A stretch of DNA of 64,000 nucleotides. It comes from Mesorhizobium sp. STM 4661. GTDB taxonomy: Bacteria > Pseudomonadota > Alphaproteobacteria > Rhizobiales > Rhizobiaceae. Below the pieces are notes generated by a model, which saw nothing but the letters and a program-made list of their open reading frames with translations, searched no databases and was not told the origin of the DNA. Of the stretch, positions 34,612 through 43,215 are shown piece after piece (the first letter of the stretch is position 1; every line of letters starts with the position of its first letter). The stretch lies in NCBI RefSeq assembly GCF_000359125.1, contig NZ_CAAF010000064.1:1-64000 (forward strand), given 5' to 3'. Made by a program: the position numbers and the translations under genes.

Positions 34612-35589
34612 ATGAATAGCTCTGTTGGCCTGAGCCATCGCAACCAGGATTTCGCGCCACCGCACTTCAAGGACATGGTTTGGATCCCCGGTGGCACATT
34701 TCTGATGGGGTCGGACCAGCACTATCCCGAAGAAGCGCCGGCGCACCGCGTCAGGGTGAATAGCTTCTGGATGGACTGCTACACGATAACCAATCGTGAG
34801 TTCGAGCGTTTCGTCGCGGAAACCGGCTATGTGACGCTCGCCGAGCGTCCGGCGGATCCCGCACAGTATCCCGGAGCAAAGCCGGAACTGCTGGCGCCGT
34901 CGTCGGCCATATTCAAGAAGCCGGCTCAGAGGGTCGACATTCGCAACCCCTATAATTGGTGGGTGTATGTGGGAGGCGCCAACTGGCGGCACCCGCGCGG
35001 TCCAGCCAGTTCCATCAAGAAGCTGCTGGACCATCCGGTCGTCCATGTCGCGTTCCAGGATGCTGAAGCCTACGCGAATTGGGCCGGCAAGGAATTGCCG
35101 ACGGAGGCCGAGTGGGAGTTCGCCGCTCGCGGCGGGCTCGACGGCGCCTCCTTTGTCTGGGGCGACGAACTGGCGCCAGGCGGGAAGCACTTGGCCAACA
35201 CCTGGCAGGGCGAGTTTCCTTATGAAAACCGAAACGAGGATGGCTACGAGTGGACTGCTCCGGTCGGCTCGTTCCCGGCCAATGGCTTCGGCCTTTACGA
35301 CATGGCCGGCAACGTTTGGCAGTGGACGACGGATTGGTATCAAGAGCACTCCAGGATCGACAGCCCTTGCTGCACCATTGAAAATCCCCGCGGCGGCGAA
35401 CGCGACGCGAGCTATGACCCCAACAACCCGGACGTCCAGATCCCGCGCAAGGTCACCAAGGGCGGCTCCTACCTCTGCGCCCCCAACTACTGTCAGCGCT
35501 ATCGACCCGCGGCCCGCATGTCGCAACCGATCGACACCTCGACCGGGCATCTCGGTATGCGTTGCATAGTTCGCAACGTGGATCCTTGA
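34612..35589 (+). CDS. formylglycine-generating enzyme (sulfatase-modifying factor)
   Basis: 325 residues. It oxidises the active-site Cys of sulfatases to formylglycine using copper and oxygen. Seen: the family start FKDMVWIPGGTFLMGSDQHY, HPVVHVAFQDAEAYANWAGK, LPTEAEWEFAARGGLDGASF, NGFGLYDMAGNVWQWTTDWY and the catalytic block GGSYLCAPNYCQRYRPAAR with Cys289 and Cys294, the copper-binding pair of true FGE. It should therefore be active, unlike the many FGE-sulfatase-like paralogues that lack these Cys. The partner is the arylsulfatase at 31148. The frame extends upstream, but the ATG at 34612 begins at the right place. Confidence 0.93.
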   Translation: MNSSVGLSHRNQDFAPPHFKDMVWIPGGTFLMGSDQHYPEEAPAHRVRVNSFWMDCYTITNREFERFVAETGYVTLAERPADPAQYPGAKPELLAPSSAIFKKPAQRVDIRNPYNWWVYVGGANWRHPRGPASSIKKLLDHPVVHVAFQDAEAYANWAGKELPTEAEWEFAARGGLDGASFVWGDELAPGGKHLANTWQGEFPYENRNEDGYEWTAPVGSFPANGFGLYDMAGNVWQWTTDWYQEHSRIDSPCCTIENPRGGERDASYDPNNPDVQIPRKVTKGGSYLCAPNYCQRYRPAARMSQPIDTSTGHLGMRCIVRNVDP

Positions 35590-35596
35590 GGCTGCC

Positions 35597-35953
35597 ATGG
35601 AAGCGGGATTTGCCGAGGTCACCGCCTACGCGCTGCTGCTGATCGACGCGATTGCGCTCTGCGCCATCGTCTACGGCACAATCGAGGCGTTCATCGCTAC
35701 CATTCGTGCCTTGCTCATGCCTTCATCGCGCGAGCCGGGGCGTGGCATCTGGCTGAGGTATGCCCGCTGGCTCGTGGCAGGCCTAACCTTCCAGCTCGCC
35801 GCGGACATCATCGAGACGATGGTGCGCCCGGGTTGGGATGACATTGGACGATTGGCGGCAATTGCCGTCATTCGGACGTTTCTCAGCTATTTCCTTGACC
35901 GAGACATTTCGGAGGCCCGCGAAGAAACAATGGCCCGAGAGATGAAGTCTTGA
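35597..35953 (+). CDS. DUF1622 membrane protein
   Basis: 118 residues, with two or three membrane helices (LLLIDAIALCAIVYGTIEAF near 14-33; a second at about 58-77) and the conserved RYARWLVAGLTFQLAADIIE that marks DUF1622. The function is unknown. It starts 7 bases after the FGE stop, so the two are co-transcribed. Confidence 0.85.
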   Translation: MEAGFAEVTAYALLLIDAIALCAIVYGTIEAFIATIRALLMPSSREPGRGIWLRYARWLVAGLTFQLAADIIETMVRPGWDDIGRLAAIAVIRTFLSYFLDRDISEAREETMAREMKS

Positions 35954-36077
35954 TCGGTCGGAAAAGTAAAACTGTGCAAAACATGAATAATATACTTAAG
36001 GCATTTAGCCGCGGCACCGTAAGCAGCCGGTCGACGCGGCTGACTCATAATCTCGGCGCCACAACAGGACGACCAAT

Positions 36078-37952
36078 ATGAGCGACAATCCTACGCCGGA
36101 CGCAGATGTCACCTCTCTAACAACGGCCCTCGAGGACGTTGCAGAACGCTTCGTTGCGGGCGCCCATGCGCGATACCTGGCCTGGTTCGAGGCGCCAGCC
36201 GAATTCGATAGCTTGCGGAGCTCGCTGGCCGCCGCGTCGACATCAGTTATTGGCCTCTGCTTCCAGATCATTCTGGTTTCAGGGATCGTCGCCGGCACGT
36301 TCCTGTTGATAAGCCGACAGGCAAATAGAGACGGTGCCGGGGGCAGCAGATGGCGCCGCTTCTTATACCGTTCGGCCGCGGCTGTCGCGGCTCTGGTGAT
36401 CGGCTTGCTCGTTGCGCAGCTTCTCGCTGGTCCGGGCCTGCCTCTGCGGACGTTGCGGCTCTGGACGGTGGTGACCGTGCTCGGCTTCATCATCCTCGCC
36501 GCCGTCAGATCACTCTTGATGGGATCGCGGCGAACCAAGTTCGCCGAGCGCTCCGTCCATCTGGCGGCGCTCGTGCACCACCTCTCGCTTGCCATTGGCT
36601 TGGCGATCATCGGCGTTGCGCTGTTCGCGACATTAAGGCTCTGGAGCGTCGGGCCGGCCTTGGGGGATCTGCTGCGAACAGGCTTGGGAATTCCGATCTA
36701 CCTTCTGTTTGCATGGTCGGTATGGCGGCACAGACGCACAATGGCAGCCGCCGTCGCCGGTCCGCGCCCCAGAAGCCGCTGGCGCACCCATCTCGCCAAG
36801 ATGTGGCCGGCAATCGTGATCGCGTTCCTGATAATCACCTTTCTCAGCACTCAGGCCGCGCTGACCCTGGGAGTACCGCTTCGTGGGTCGGCCGTTCTGC
36901 TCACCGCGTTGACGTTTCTCGCCGCGCCGCATCTCGACGCAATGATCGGGAACTGGGCACAGCGCGGGTTGGAGTCTCCTGACATCTCGATCCTGGCAGC
37001 GGCAGGGCGACAGACCGCCCGCTTCACCGTCGTGGCTGTCATGATTGCCATGCTGGGAACGCTATGGGCGACACCGCTGGCTGCCGGGTTCGGCATAGAT
37101 CTGCGAGAGGTCGTCAAGGGCGCATCCGGTGTGGCGCTGATCACGTTGGGGGCGGCGTTTCTGTGGAACGTGGTCGGCACGGTGACGGCTCGCGCCTTGC
37201 GCGCGGAGTTACCCGCCGTAGCTGGTGACGAGGAGGAGCTGGGTGCGCCGCGTTCACGGCTGGGCACACTGGTGCCGCTGCTCAGCGCGGTCGGCAAATC
37301 GAGTATCGTGGCCCTAGCGCTGCTGTCGATCCTGGTGTCGATCGGGGTCAATGTCTGGCCGCTGATCGCCGGCTTGAGTGTGTTCGGGCTGGCCATCGGC
37401 TTCGGCTCGCAGACGCTGGTGAAGGACCTGGTCTCCGGGCTGTTTTTCCTGATCGACGATGCATTCCGCTTCGGCGAATATATCGAATCGTCAGGCGCCA
37501 AGGGGACCGTAGAAAAAATCTCGGTCCGGTCGGTTTCCCTTCGCCATCCGCGCGGTGCCTTGGCGACAATTCCCTATGGCTCGATTGGCAAGATCCAGAA
37601 TTTCAGCCGCGACTGGATGGTCGAGAAACTGATCTTTCGCGTTGCATTCAACACCGATGTCGAAAAAGTCCGCAAGATTTTCAAGAAGATCGGCCAGGAT
37701 ATTTCGGCCAATCCGGAACTTGCCGGAGATCTGCTCGAGCCGTTCAAGAGCCAGGGAATTGCCGATGTTGAGGACGGCACGCTGGTCATCCGGGCCAAAT
37801 TCAAGGCGAAAGCGGGCAGAAACTTCATGATCCGCCGCGCCGTTTTGACCGCCGTGCACCAGGCATTTCAGGAACACGGCATTCAGGCCGTCCCAAAGCC
37901 ACTGACATCTAATCCCGGAGCACAACCAGCACAATCCCAGAGCACTGCCTGA
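36078..37952 (+). CDS. MscS-family mechanosensitive channel
   Basis: 624 residues, larger than E. coli MscS (286), with several extra N-terminal helices (about 50-75, 100-120, 133-150, 170-190 and more). The MscS core is at about 410-620: pore helix region WPLIAGLSVFGLAIGFGSQT with LVKDLVSGLFFLIDDAFRFG, then the beta domain SLRHPRGALATIPYGSIGKI and the C-terminal vestibule (RRAVLTAVHQAFQEHGI). It releases solutes on membrane tension. It stands alone, 125 bases after the DUF1622 gene; its presence fits an envelope- or osmotic-stress theme. Confidence 0.9.
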   Translation: MSDNPTPDADVTSLTTALEDVAERFVAGAHARYLAWFEAPAEFDSLRSSLAAASTSVIGLCFQIILVSGIVAGTFLLISRQANRDGAGGSRWRRFLYRSAAAVAALVIGLLVAQLLAGPGLPLRTLRLWTVVTVLGFIILAAVRSLLMGSRRTKFAERSVHLAALVHHLSLAIGLAIIGVALFATLRLWSVGPALGDLLRTGLGIPIYLLFAWSVWRHRRTMAAAVAGPRPRSRWRTHLAKMWPAIVIAFLIITFLSTQAALTLGVPLRGSAVLLTALTFLAAPHLDAMIGNWAQRGLESPDISILAAAGRQTARFTVVAVMIAMLGTLWATPLAAGFGIDLREVVKGASGVALITLGAAFLWNVVGTVTARALRAELPAVAGDEEELGAPRSRLGTLVPLLSAVGKSSIVALALLSILVSIGVNVWPLIAGLSVFGLAIGFGSQTLVKDLVSGLFFLIDDAFRFGEYIESSGAKGTVEKISVRSVSLRHPRGALATIPYGSIGKIQNFSRDWMVEKLIFRVAFNTDVEKVRKIFKKIGQDISANPELAGDLLEPFKSQGIADVEDGTLVIRAKFKAKAGRNFMIRRAVLTAVHQAFQEHGIQAVPKPLTSNPGAQPAQSQSTA

Positions 37953-38100
37953 GCATTCCGGATAGTCATGATCGCGCTAGCAGTTGCTAGTGACGCTTGC
38001 TGGCTCCACGACGGATCGCCAGGGGAATGCGATCAGGGTTCCGGGTCAAATCCGGCTTGAATTGGCCGGCGGTGAGGACCAGGAGCAAAAGTGCACGCAA

Positions 38101-39261
38101 ATGAATGAAACTCGGCACGCAAACGAAGCACTGTTTGAGAATGGACCGCCGGTAAGTCTCCAGCGCCGTCTCGGGTTGGTGAGGGGTAGCCAGTTCAACG
38201 TTGGCCGTCGCGCGTTGATAGTCGCAGTGGTGGGGTGGATCCCTCTTCTGGTCTTGGCCGGCTTTCACTCCAATGGAATTGCGTCGATACTTTGGGAAGT
38301 GGATGTCCATGCGCGGTACCTCATCGCCGCGCCATTGCTCGTCTTGGCTGAAGCGCAGTGCGCGCCAAGGCTCAATGCCATCGTACGGCATTTTGCCGAT
38401 GCCGGGCTTGTAACCGACAAGGACCGCGGAGCGTATGACGCGGCAGTAGCATCCACCCGCGCGCTGCTCAATTCGAACCGGGCAGAGATTGTTGTGATCG
38501 CTCTTGCCTATCTCGTTGTCGCTGCTGTGGCCTTTTCCCTGTCGTTCGACCAGTTTCCGGTTTGGCACAAGACTGGCAACTCCGCGCCTGCCTTCTCGCC
38601 GGCCGGCTGGTGGCACGTGCTGGTTAGCCTCCCTCTGCTGCTCATTTTGCTCTTTGGCTGGGCGTGGCGGTTTACTCTGTGGGCGCGCTTCCTGTGGCGG
38701 GTCGCCAGGATGGATCTTAGGCTCTTGGCCTCCCATCCGGATGGCGCAGCCGGCCTTGCCGTGCTCGGATATTCGTTGCGGGCATTTTCCCCAATAGCGA
38801 TGGCACTTGCCATGATCGTCGCCGGGCGTTCAGCACAGATTGTCTTGGTCGATGGCGTGATGCCGAAAGAGACGATGATTTTCAGTGCTAGCCTCCTGCT
38901 CGCTGTTGGCGCCCTGCTTGCCGCGCCATTGTTTTCTTTTACGCCGATTTTGATAAGGGCACTGCAGCGCGGCTCGTTCGAGTACGGAGCGCTTGCCAAC
39001 AGGGTTGGGGCAGCCTTCGAAGAGAAATGGATCGGGCGCGATCGACTCGTCGACAATTCCGCGTTGGAGAGGCCAGACTTCTCGGCGACCACTGATTTGT
39101 ACGCGATCGTCGCCAACGTCTATTCGCTGCGGCTAGTCCCGATCGATATGAAAAGCGTTGCCGCACTTGGGGTCGCTTTGCTGCTGCCATTCGTCCCGGT
39201 GGTATTCTTGGCACTGCCCGCCGAGCAAATCCTGGCAGAACTCAAAGGGCTGCTATTCTAG
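38101..39261 (+). CDS. polytopic membrane protein of unknown function
   Basis: 386 residues from ATG 38101 (the start is uncertain: AGGAG lies about 15 bases upstream and the frame is open further back). Five or six membrane helices are visible (ALIVAVVGWIPLLVLAGF, VVIALAYLVVAAVAFSLSF, VLVSLPLLLILLFGWAW, SASLLLAVGALLAAPLFSF, VALLLPFVPVVFLALP). I do not recognise the family. Its TAG stop is part of the CTAG target site of the adjacent IS1182 element, so the insertion lies exactly at the stop and left the gene intact. Confidence 0.65.
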   Translation: MNETRHANEALFENGPPVSLQRRLGLVRGSQFNVGRRALIVAVVGWIPLLVLAGFHSNGIASILWEVDVHARYLIAAPLLVLAEAQCAPRLNAIVRHFADAGLVTDKDRGAYDAAVASTRALLNSNRAEIVVIALAYLVVAAVAFSLSFDQFPVWHKTGNSAPAFSPAGWWHVLVSLPLLLILLFGWAWRFTLWARFLWRVARMDLRLLASHPDGAAGLAVLGYSLRAFSPIAMALAMIVAGRSAQIVLVDGVMPKETMIFSASLLLAVGALLAAPLFSFTPILIRALQRGSFEYGALANRVGAAFEEKWIGRDRLVDNSALERPDFSATTDLYAIVANVYSLRLVPIDMKSVAALGVALLLPFVPVVFLALPAEQILAELKGLLF

Positions 39262-40805
39262 CAGCCTGTCGGACTTGATCTGACGACGCGGTTCGGATTC
39301 CGTGGCATGGGTTGATTCTGCCTTCTTTGACTGGAGCCATAGTGAGCAACTTTCGCCAGGTTGATCGCGAGACCGGGTTTTTGCTGCTGCCGTCGGTGGA
39401 TGAATGGCTGCCCGAGCGGCATCTGGCGCGCTTCGTTGTGGAGGTGATCGAGCGGCTCGACCTGTCGGCGATGGTCAAGGCCTATCGCGGCTCGGGCTCG
39501 GCCTCGTATCACCCAAGCATGCTGTTGGGGCTTCTGGTCTACGGCTACGCCACGGGGGTGTTCTCGTGCCGCCAGCTGGAGCGCGCCACCTACGATTCGG
39601 TGGCGTTCCGCTTCATCGCTGCCAACGACCATCCCGACCACGACACCATCGCCACCTTCCGGCGCCGGTTTCTCAGGGAGATCGAAGGCCTGTTCGTCCA
39701 GGTCCTGATGCTGGCCCGGGAGGCCGGGGTGCTCAAGCTGGGCACGGTGGCGCTGGACGGCACCAAGGTTCACGCCAACGCCAGCCGGCACAGCGCGCTG
39801 TCCTATGAGCATGCCAGCAAGCTCGAGGCGCAGCTGAAGGCCGAGATCAAGGAGCTGATGGCGCTGGCGGAGGCTGCCGATTCCGCGGATGCGCCGGACG
39901 GCATGTCGGTGCCGCAAGAGCTGGCCCGGCGCGAGGAGCGCTTGGCCCGCATCGCCGAGGCCAAGGCGAAGATCGAGGCGCGGGCCAAGGAGCGCTTCGC
40001 GCGCGAGCAGGCCGATCATGAAGCGAAGATGAGGGCCCGCGCGGAGAAGGCGCGGAAGACGGGCCGCAAGCCGGGCGGTCGGCCGCCGCAGCCACCGACG
40101 GCAGGGCCCGGCGCCAAGGATCAGGTCAACCTGACCGACGAAGACTCGCGCATCATGCCGGGGCCAGGCGGCGGCTTCGAGCAGGCCTACAACGCGCAAG
40201 CCGCGGTGGCGACCGGCAGCCTGCTGGTGGTCGCCAACGATGTGGTGCAGGCCGCCAACGACAAGGAGCAGATCGCGCCGACGCTGGCGGCGCTCGCCGC
40301 GCTTCCCGAGGCGCTGGGCAAGCCCGAGGCCATGCTGGCGGACACCGGTTATTTCAGCAACGCCAACGTGACGGCGTGCGCCGCGGCCAAGATCGCGCCG
40401 CTGATCGCGCTCGGGCGGGAGCGCCACAATCTGTCGTGGCAGGACCGTTTCGCCAAAGCGCCGCCGGCCCCGGACAACCCGACGCCGCTCAAGGCGATGG
40501 CGCATCGGCTCGCTTCGCCCGAGGGCCGGCAACTCTATGCCCTGCGCAAGCAGACGCCCGAACCGGTGTTCGGCATCATCAAATCGGTCATGGGTTTCCG
40601 ACAGTTCTCCCTGCGCGGCCTCGAAAAGGTCAAAGGCGAATGGAACCTGGTCACCATGGCCTGGAACGTGAAGCCCATGTTCGCCCTCGCCCCTGCCTGA
40701 CAGGGCAAGCCAAAACCGCATCATCGCAAAAACACGCGCTACCATGAAAACTTCACGTCCCTATCCATTTCCGTCCGACATCGCAGACCTCAGTCCGACA
40801 GGCTG
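39262..40805 (+). mobile_element. IS1182-family insertion sequence, complete
   Basis: 1544 bases bounded by inverted ends CAGCCTGTCGGACT (39262-39275) and AGTCCGACAGGCTG (40792-40805), each flanked by CTAG (39258-39261 and 40806-40809). CTAG is both the duplicated target and palindromic, as reported for IS1182-type elements. The single transposase is intact. A 3' remnant of a nearly identical copy lies at 55130-55303. Confidence 0.9.
39342..40700 (+). CDS. IS1182-family transposase
   Basis: 452 residues from GTG 39342, which has GGAG 6 bases upstream; a TTG at 39312 would add ten residues. Seen: the N-terminal domain (DEWLPERHLARFVVEVIERL), SYHPSMLLGLLVYGYATGVF, and DDE-type core pieces: LGTVALDGTKVHANAS (first Asp), MLADTGYFSN (second Asp), and TPEPVFGIIKSVMGFRQFSL (Glu region). 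The middle is a long Ala/Glu/Arg coiled region (about 155-260). It appears uninterrupted and may be active. Confidence 0.93.
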   Translation: MSNFRQVDRETGFLLLPSVDEWLPERHLARFVVEVIERLDLSAMVKAYRGSGSASYHPSMLLGLLVYGYATGVFSCRQLERATYDSVAFRFIAANDHPDHDTIATFRRRFLREIEGLFVQVLMLAREAGVLKLGTVALDGTKVHANASRHSALSYEHASKLEAQLKAEIKELMALAEAADSADAPDGMSVPQELARREERLARIAEAKAKIEARAKERFAREQADHEAKMRARAEKARKTGRKPGGRPPQPPTAGPGAKDQVNLTDEDSRIMPGPGGGFEQAYNAQAAVATGSLLVVANDVVQAANDKEQIAPTLAALAALPEALGKPEAMLADTGYFSNANVTACAAAKIAPLIALGRERHNLSWQDRFAKAPPAPDNPTPLKAMAHRLASPEGRQLYALRKQTPEPVFGIIKSVMGFRQFSLRGLEKVKGEWNLVTMAWNVKPMFALAPA

Positions 40806-40866
40806 CTAGCGCGAAACACGATCGGCTTGGGGCGGCGTCATTTCCCATTCAAGCCATGCCATCGGC

Positions 40867-42936
40867 CTACCCCGCCGCCAAAGCCGTCACTTCACGGCGG
40901 AACGGCAGCGCATCACCGATATCGTCTTCGTCCAGTTCGCGCGCGAAGCGGTGTCCGGCATAGGTCGCCCAGGCGATCGGACCTGGCGCCTCGGCATCGC
41001 CTATGACCTTGATCGAGCGAATGCCATTGTCGGCCCATTCGTCCCGCCGCGCCTTCAATTCCTGCCAGACACCATCGTCCTGCTGGCGCGACGTCACCAG
41101 CACCACGGCGTTGGCGGCAATGTCGCGTTCGACACCGGTGTAGGCACAGGCGGTGGCAACGCCTCCCAGCACGACGCGCGTCACGGTCCGGTTCAGCACG
41201 ATCTCGACGCCGAGCTCGGCCAGCCGGCGATGGATGGCGCCCTGCTCCAGTGTGTTGCGGGTCCAATCGGACACATACGCTGACGGCGTCACCAGCGTCA
41301 CCGTCGCGCCCTGGCGGGCCATCAGTTCGGCCAGAACGCCACCCATGTAATAGTGGTCGTCGTCGAACAGCACGACAGTGCCGGCCGGCACATTGCCGCC
41401 CATCAAATCGTCGGGCGTGTAGACCGGCATGGCCGGGTCCACCGGCATCGGCACGACATGCGCGCGCGCCACGCCATCGCGGCGCCATGTCGAACCGATG
41501 GCGATGGCGACGTTTTGAAAGCCGAAGGCCAGGATATCCTCGGCCGACAATCGGCTCTCGAAATAGACGTTGACATTAGACATCTGGCTGAGCTGATACT
41601 GACGATAGTCGCGCACGCGGCCCCATGCCGAGAGGCCGGGCAAGCGGCATTCTCGCGCCACCCGGCCCCCAAGCTCGGTGCCGGCTTCTGCGATGGCCAC
41701 CTGATAGCCGCGCAGGCCGAGCGCGCGGGCGGCCTCCAGTCCGGCAGGACCGGCGCCGACGATCAGCACGCTGTCGCTGTCACCCTTGACCTGCATGCGC
41801 TCGGGATGCCAGCCCTTGCGCCACTCTTCCATGAATGTCGGGTTCTGCGTGCAGCGCGAGATCGACATGGTCATGTCGCCGGTGATGCAGATGTTGCAGC
41901 CGATGCATTCGCGAATGTCCTCGATCCGCCCCTCCTCCACCTTCTTCGGCAGGAAGGGATCGGCAATCGACGGCCGTGCGCAACCGATGAAATCCAGCGT
42001 ACCGGACTTGATCATCTTCACCATCACATCCGGCGAAGTGAAGCGACCGACACCGACGACCGGCTTCGAGGTCAGTTTCTTGATGCCGGACACCAGGCTC
42101 TCCTGCGCGCCTTCCTCCTTGAACCGCGACGGCCCGGAGCAGTCTTCCCAGGCGCCATGCGCCAGATCCCACAGGTCGGGCAGATCGGCATGCATCTCGA
42201 TCATGTCGCGCACTTCGGAATTGGCAAAACCAAGCTCGCCGATCATCTCGTCCAGTGACAGCCGCAGCGTCAGGCCGCACGTGTCGCCGATGGCGTCGCG
42301 ACCCTCTTCGATCAGTTCGCGCATCAGCCGCGAGCGGTTTTCCAGCGCACCGCCATATTCGTCGGTGCGCTGGTTGGTGGCGGTGGACAGGAAGTGCTGG
42401 ATGATGCCGAAACCATGCGCGCCGTAGAGACAGACCAGATCGAAACCTGCCAGCTTGGCGCGTTTGAAGGCATTGCGGTGCCAGCGGCGCAGGTCGCGTA
42501 TATCCTGCTTGTCCATGGCGCGGGCCTGAACCGGGTCGTTGGTGAAGGTGCGGATCGGCAAGGCCGACGGTCCGCGCGGCACTTCCTTGGTGTAGAGGTT
42601 CGGGCCGTTGATGCCGGAATAGGCCAGTTGGATGCCGGCCAGCGCGCCATACTGGTGCATGGCCTTGGCCATCTTCGCCAGCGCCGGGATGTCGGCGTCG
42701 TCCCAAAGCCTGAGCTCGATGAAGGGCGTGATCTCCGAAGTGTGGTGCATCTCGGTCTGTTCGGTGAAGATGACACCCCAGCCGCCTTCCGACTTGACGC
42801 GCCGCATCTCAGCCGCTGCCGACGGATCGCGATAGCCGCCGCCATTGCAGTGCGGAACCTGGTAGAAGCGGTTCTTGGCGGTCACCGGACCGATCTTCAC
42901 AGGCTCGAACAGAATGTCGTAGCGTGGATCACGCAT
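40867..42936 (-). CDS. N-methylproline/dimethylglycine demethylase-type flavoprotein
   Basis: 689 residues, an Old Yellow Enzyme barrel fused to an FAD/NAD domain, like trimethylamine dehydrogenase, dimethylglycine demethylase DgcA and stachydrine-pathway N-methylproline demethylase. It oxidatively removes N-methyl groups. Seen: the FMN barrel (1-365; DILFEPVKIGPVTAKNRFYQ), a 4Fe-4S ligand set CIGCNIC with a later Cys (about 340-360), and a dinucleotide fold VLIVGAGPAGLEAARALGLR (about 390). AGGAAGGAAGC precedes the ATG at 42936. It is divergent from the argE-like gene, and the promoter between them has the TTAGG-N5-CCTAA repeat. 2,4-Dienoyl-CoA reductase is an alternative but less likely. 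Confidence 0.8.
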   Translation of the reverse strand: MRDPRYDILFEPVKIGPVTAKNRFYQVPHCNGGGYRDPSAAAEMRRVKSEGGWGVIFTEQTEMHHTSEITPFIELRLWDDADIPALAKMAKAMHQYGALAGIQLAYSGINGPNLYTKEVPRGPSALPIRTFTNDPVQARAMDKQDIRDLRRWHRNAFKRAKLAGFDLVCLYGAHGFGIIQHFLSTATNQRTDEYGGALENRSRLMRELIEEGRDAIGDTCGLTLRLSLDEMIGELGFANSEVRDMIEMHADLPDLWDLAHGAWEDCSGPSRFKEEGAQESLVSGIKKLTSKPVVGVGRFTSPDVMVKMIKSGTLDFIGCARPSIADPFLPKKVEEGRIEDIRECIGCNICITGDMTMSISRCTQNPTFMEEWRKGWHPERMQVKGDSDSVLIVGAGPAGLEAARALGLRGYQVAIAEAGTELGGRVARECRLPGLSAWGRVRDYRQYQLSQMSNVNVYFESRLSAEDILAFGFQNVAIAIGSTWRRDGVARAHVVPMPVDPAMPVYTPDDLMGGNVPAGTVVLFDDDHYYMGGVLAELMARQGATVTLVTPSAYVSDWTRNTLEQGAIHRRLAELGVEIVLNRTVTRVVLGGVATACAYTGVERDIAANAVVLVTSRQQDDGVWQELKARRDEWADNGIRSIKVIGDAEAPGPIAWATYAGHRFARELDEDDIGDALPFRREVTALAAG

Positions 42937-43029
42937 GGTGCTTCCTTCCTGCCAGCGTCGCATCGCGGCATGCGCGGTGATGGTTTCAAACCTTGACGCA
43001 AGCCGGTCTGCCCGGTGGGCAGATGCCGT

Positions 43030-43045
43030 AACCTACTCATAGGTT
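43030..43045. promoter_or_regulatory. inverted repeat AACCTA-N4-TAGGTT
   Basis: AACCTA (43030-43035) and TAGGTT (43040-43045) are exact complements in the divergent demethylase/argE promoter. The half-sites contain the same CCTA and TAGG words as the neighbouring TTAGG-N5-CCTAA site but in the opposite order. Confidence 0.45.
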
Positions 43046-43083
43046 GCGGCGCGTGCCGGAAAACTACAGATTTCTTCTGTACC

Positions 43084-43102
43084 GATTAGGACGCGCCTAA
43101 TC
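43084..43102. promoter_or_regulatory. GATTAGG-N5-CCTAATC operator candidate, site 1
   Basis: A perfect 7-bp inverted repeat with spacer ACGCG, 114 bases upstream of the argE-like start and 150 bases upstream of the demethylase start. The core TTAGG-N5-CCTAA recurs at 54007-54021 upstream of the ABC transporter operon. The form suits a LysR-type recognition site, and a LysR gene is located between the two. Confidence 0.6.
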
Positions 43103-43215
43103 AGCCCCCGCCGCCTGGATTAGCATCCGGTGAATCCCGGCTGAGCCAATTGCGACTTCAAGGCCGTGGCCACGCGATGCTAGATAGCGCGCACGGCCAA
43201 TGAGACACACGACGC

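Noticed and set aside
39258..40745. 495-codon open frame on the minus strand
   Set aside because: Antisense to the IS1182 transposase and crossing its terminal repeat.
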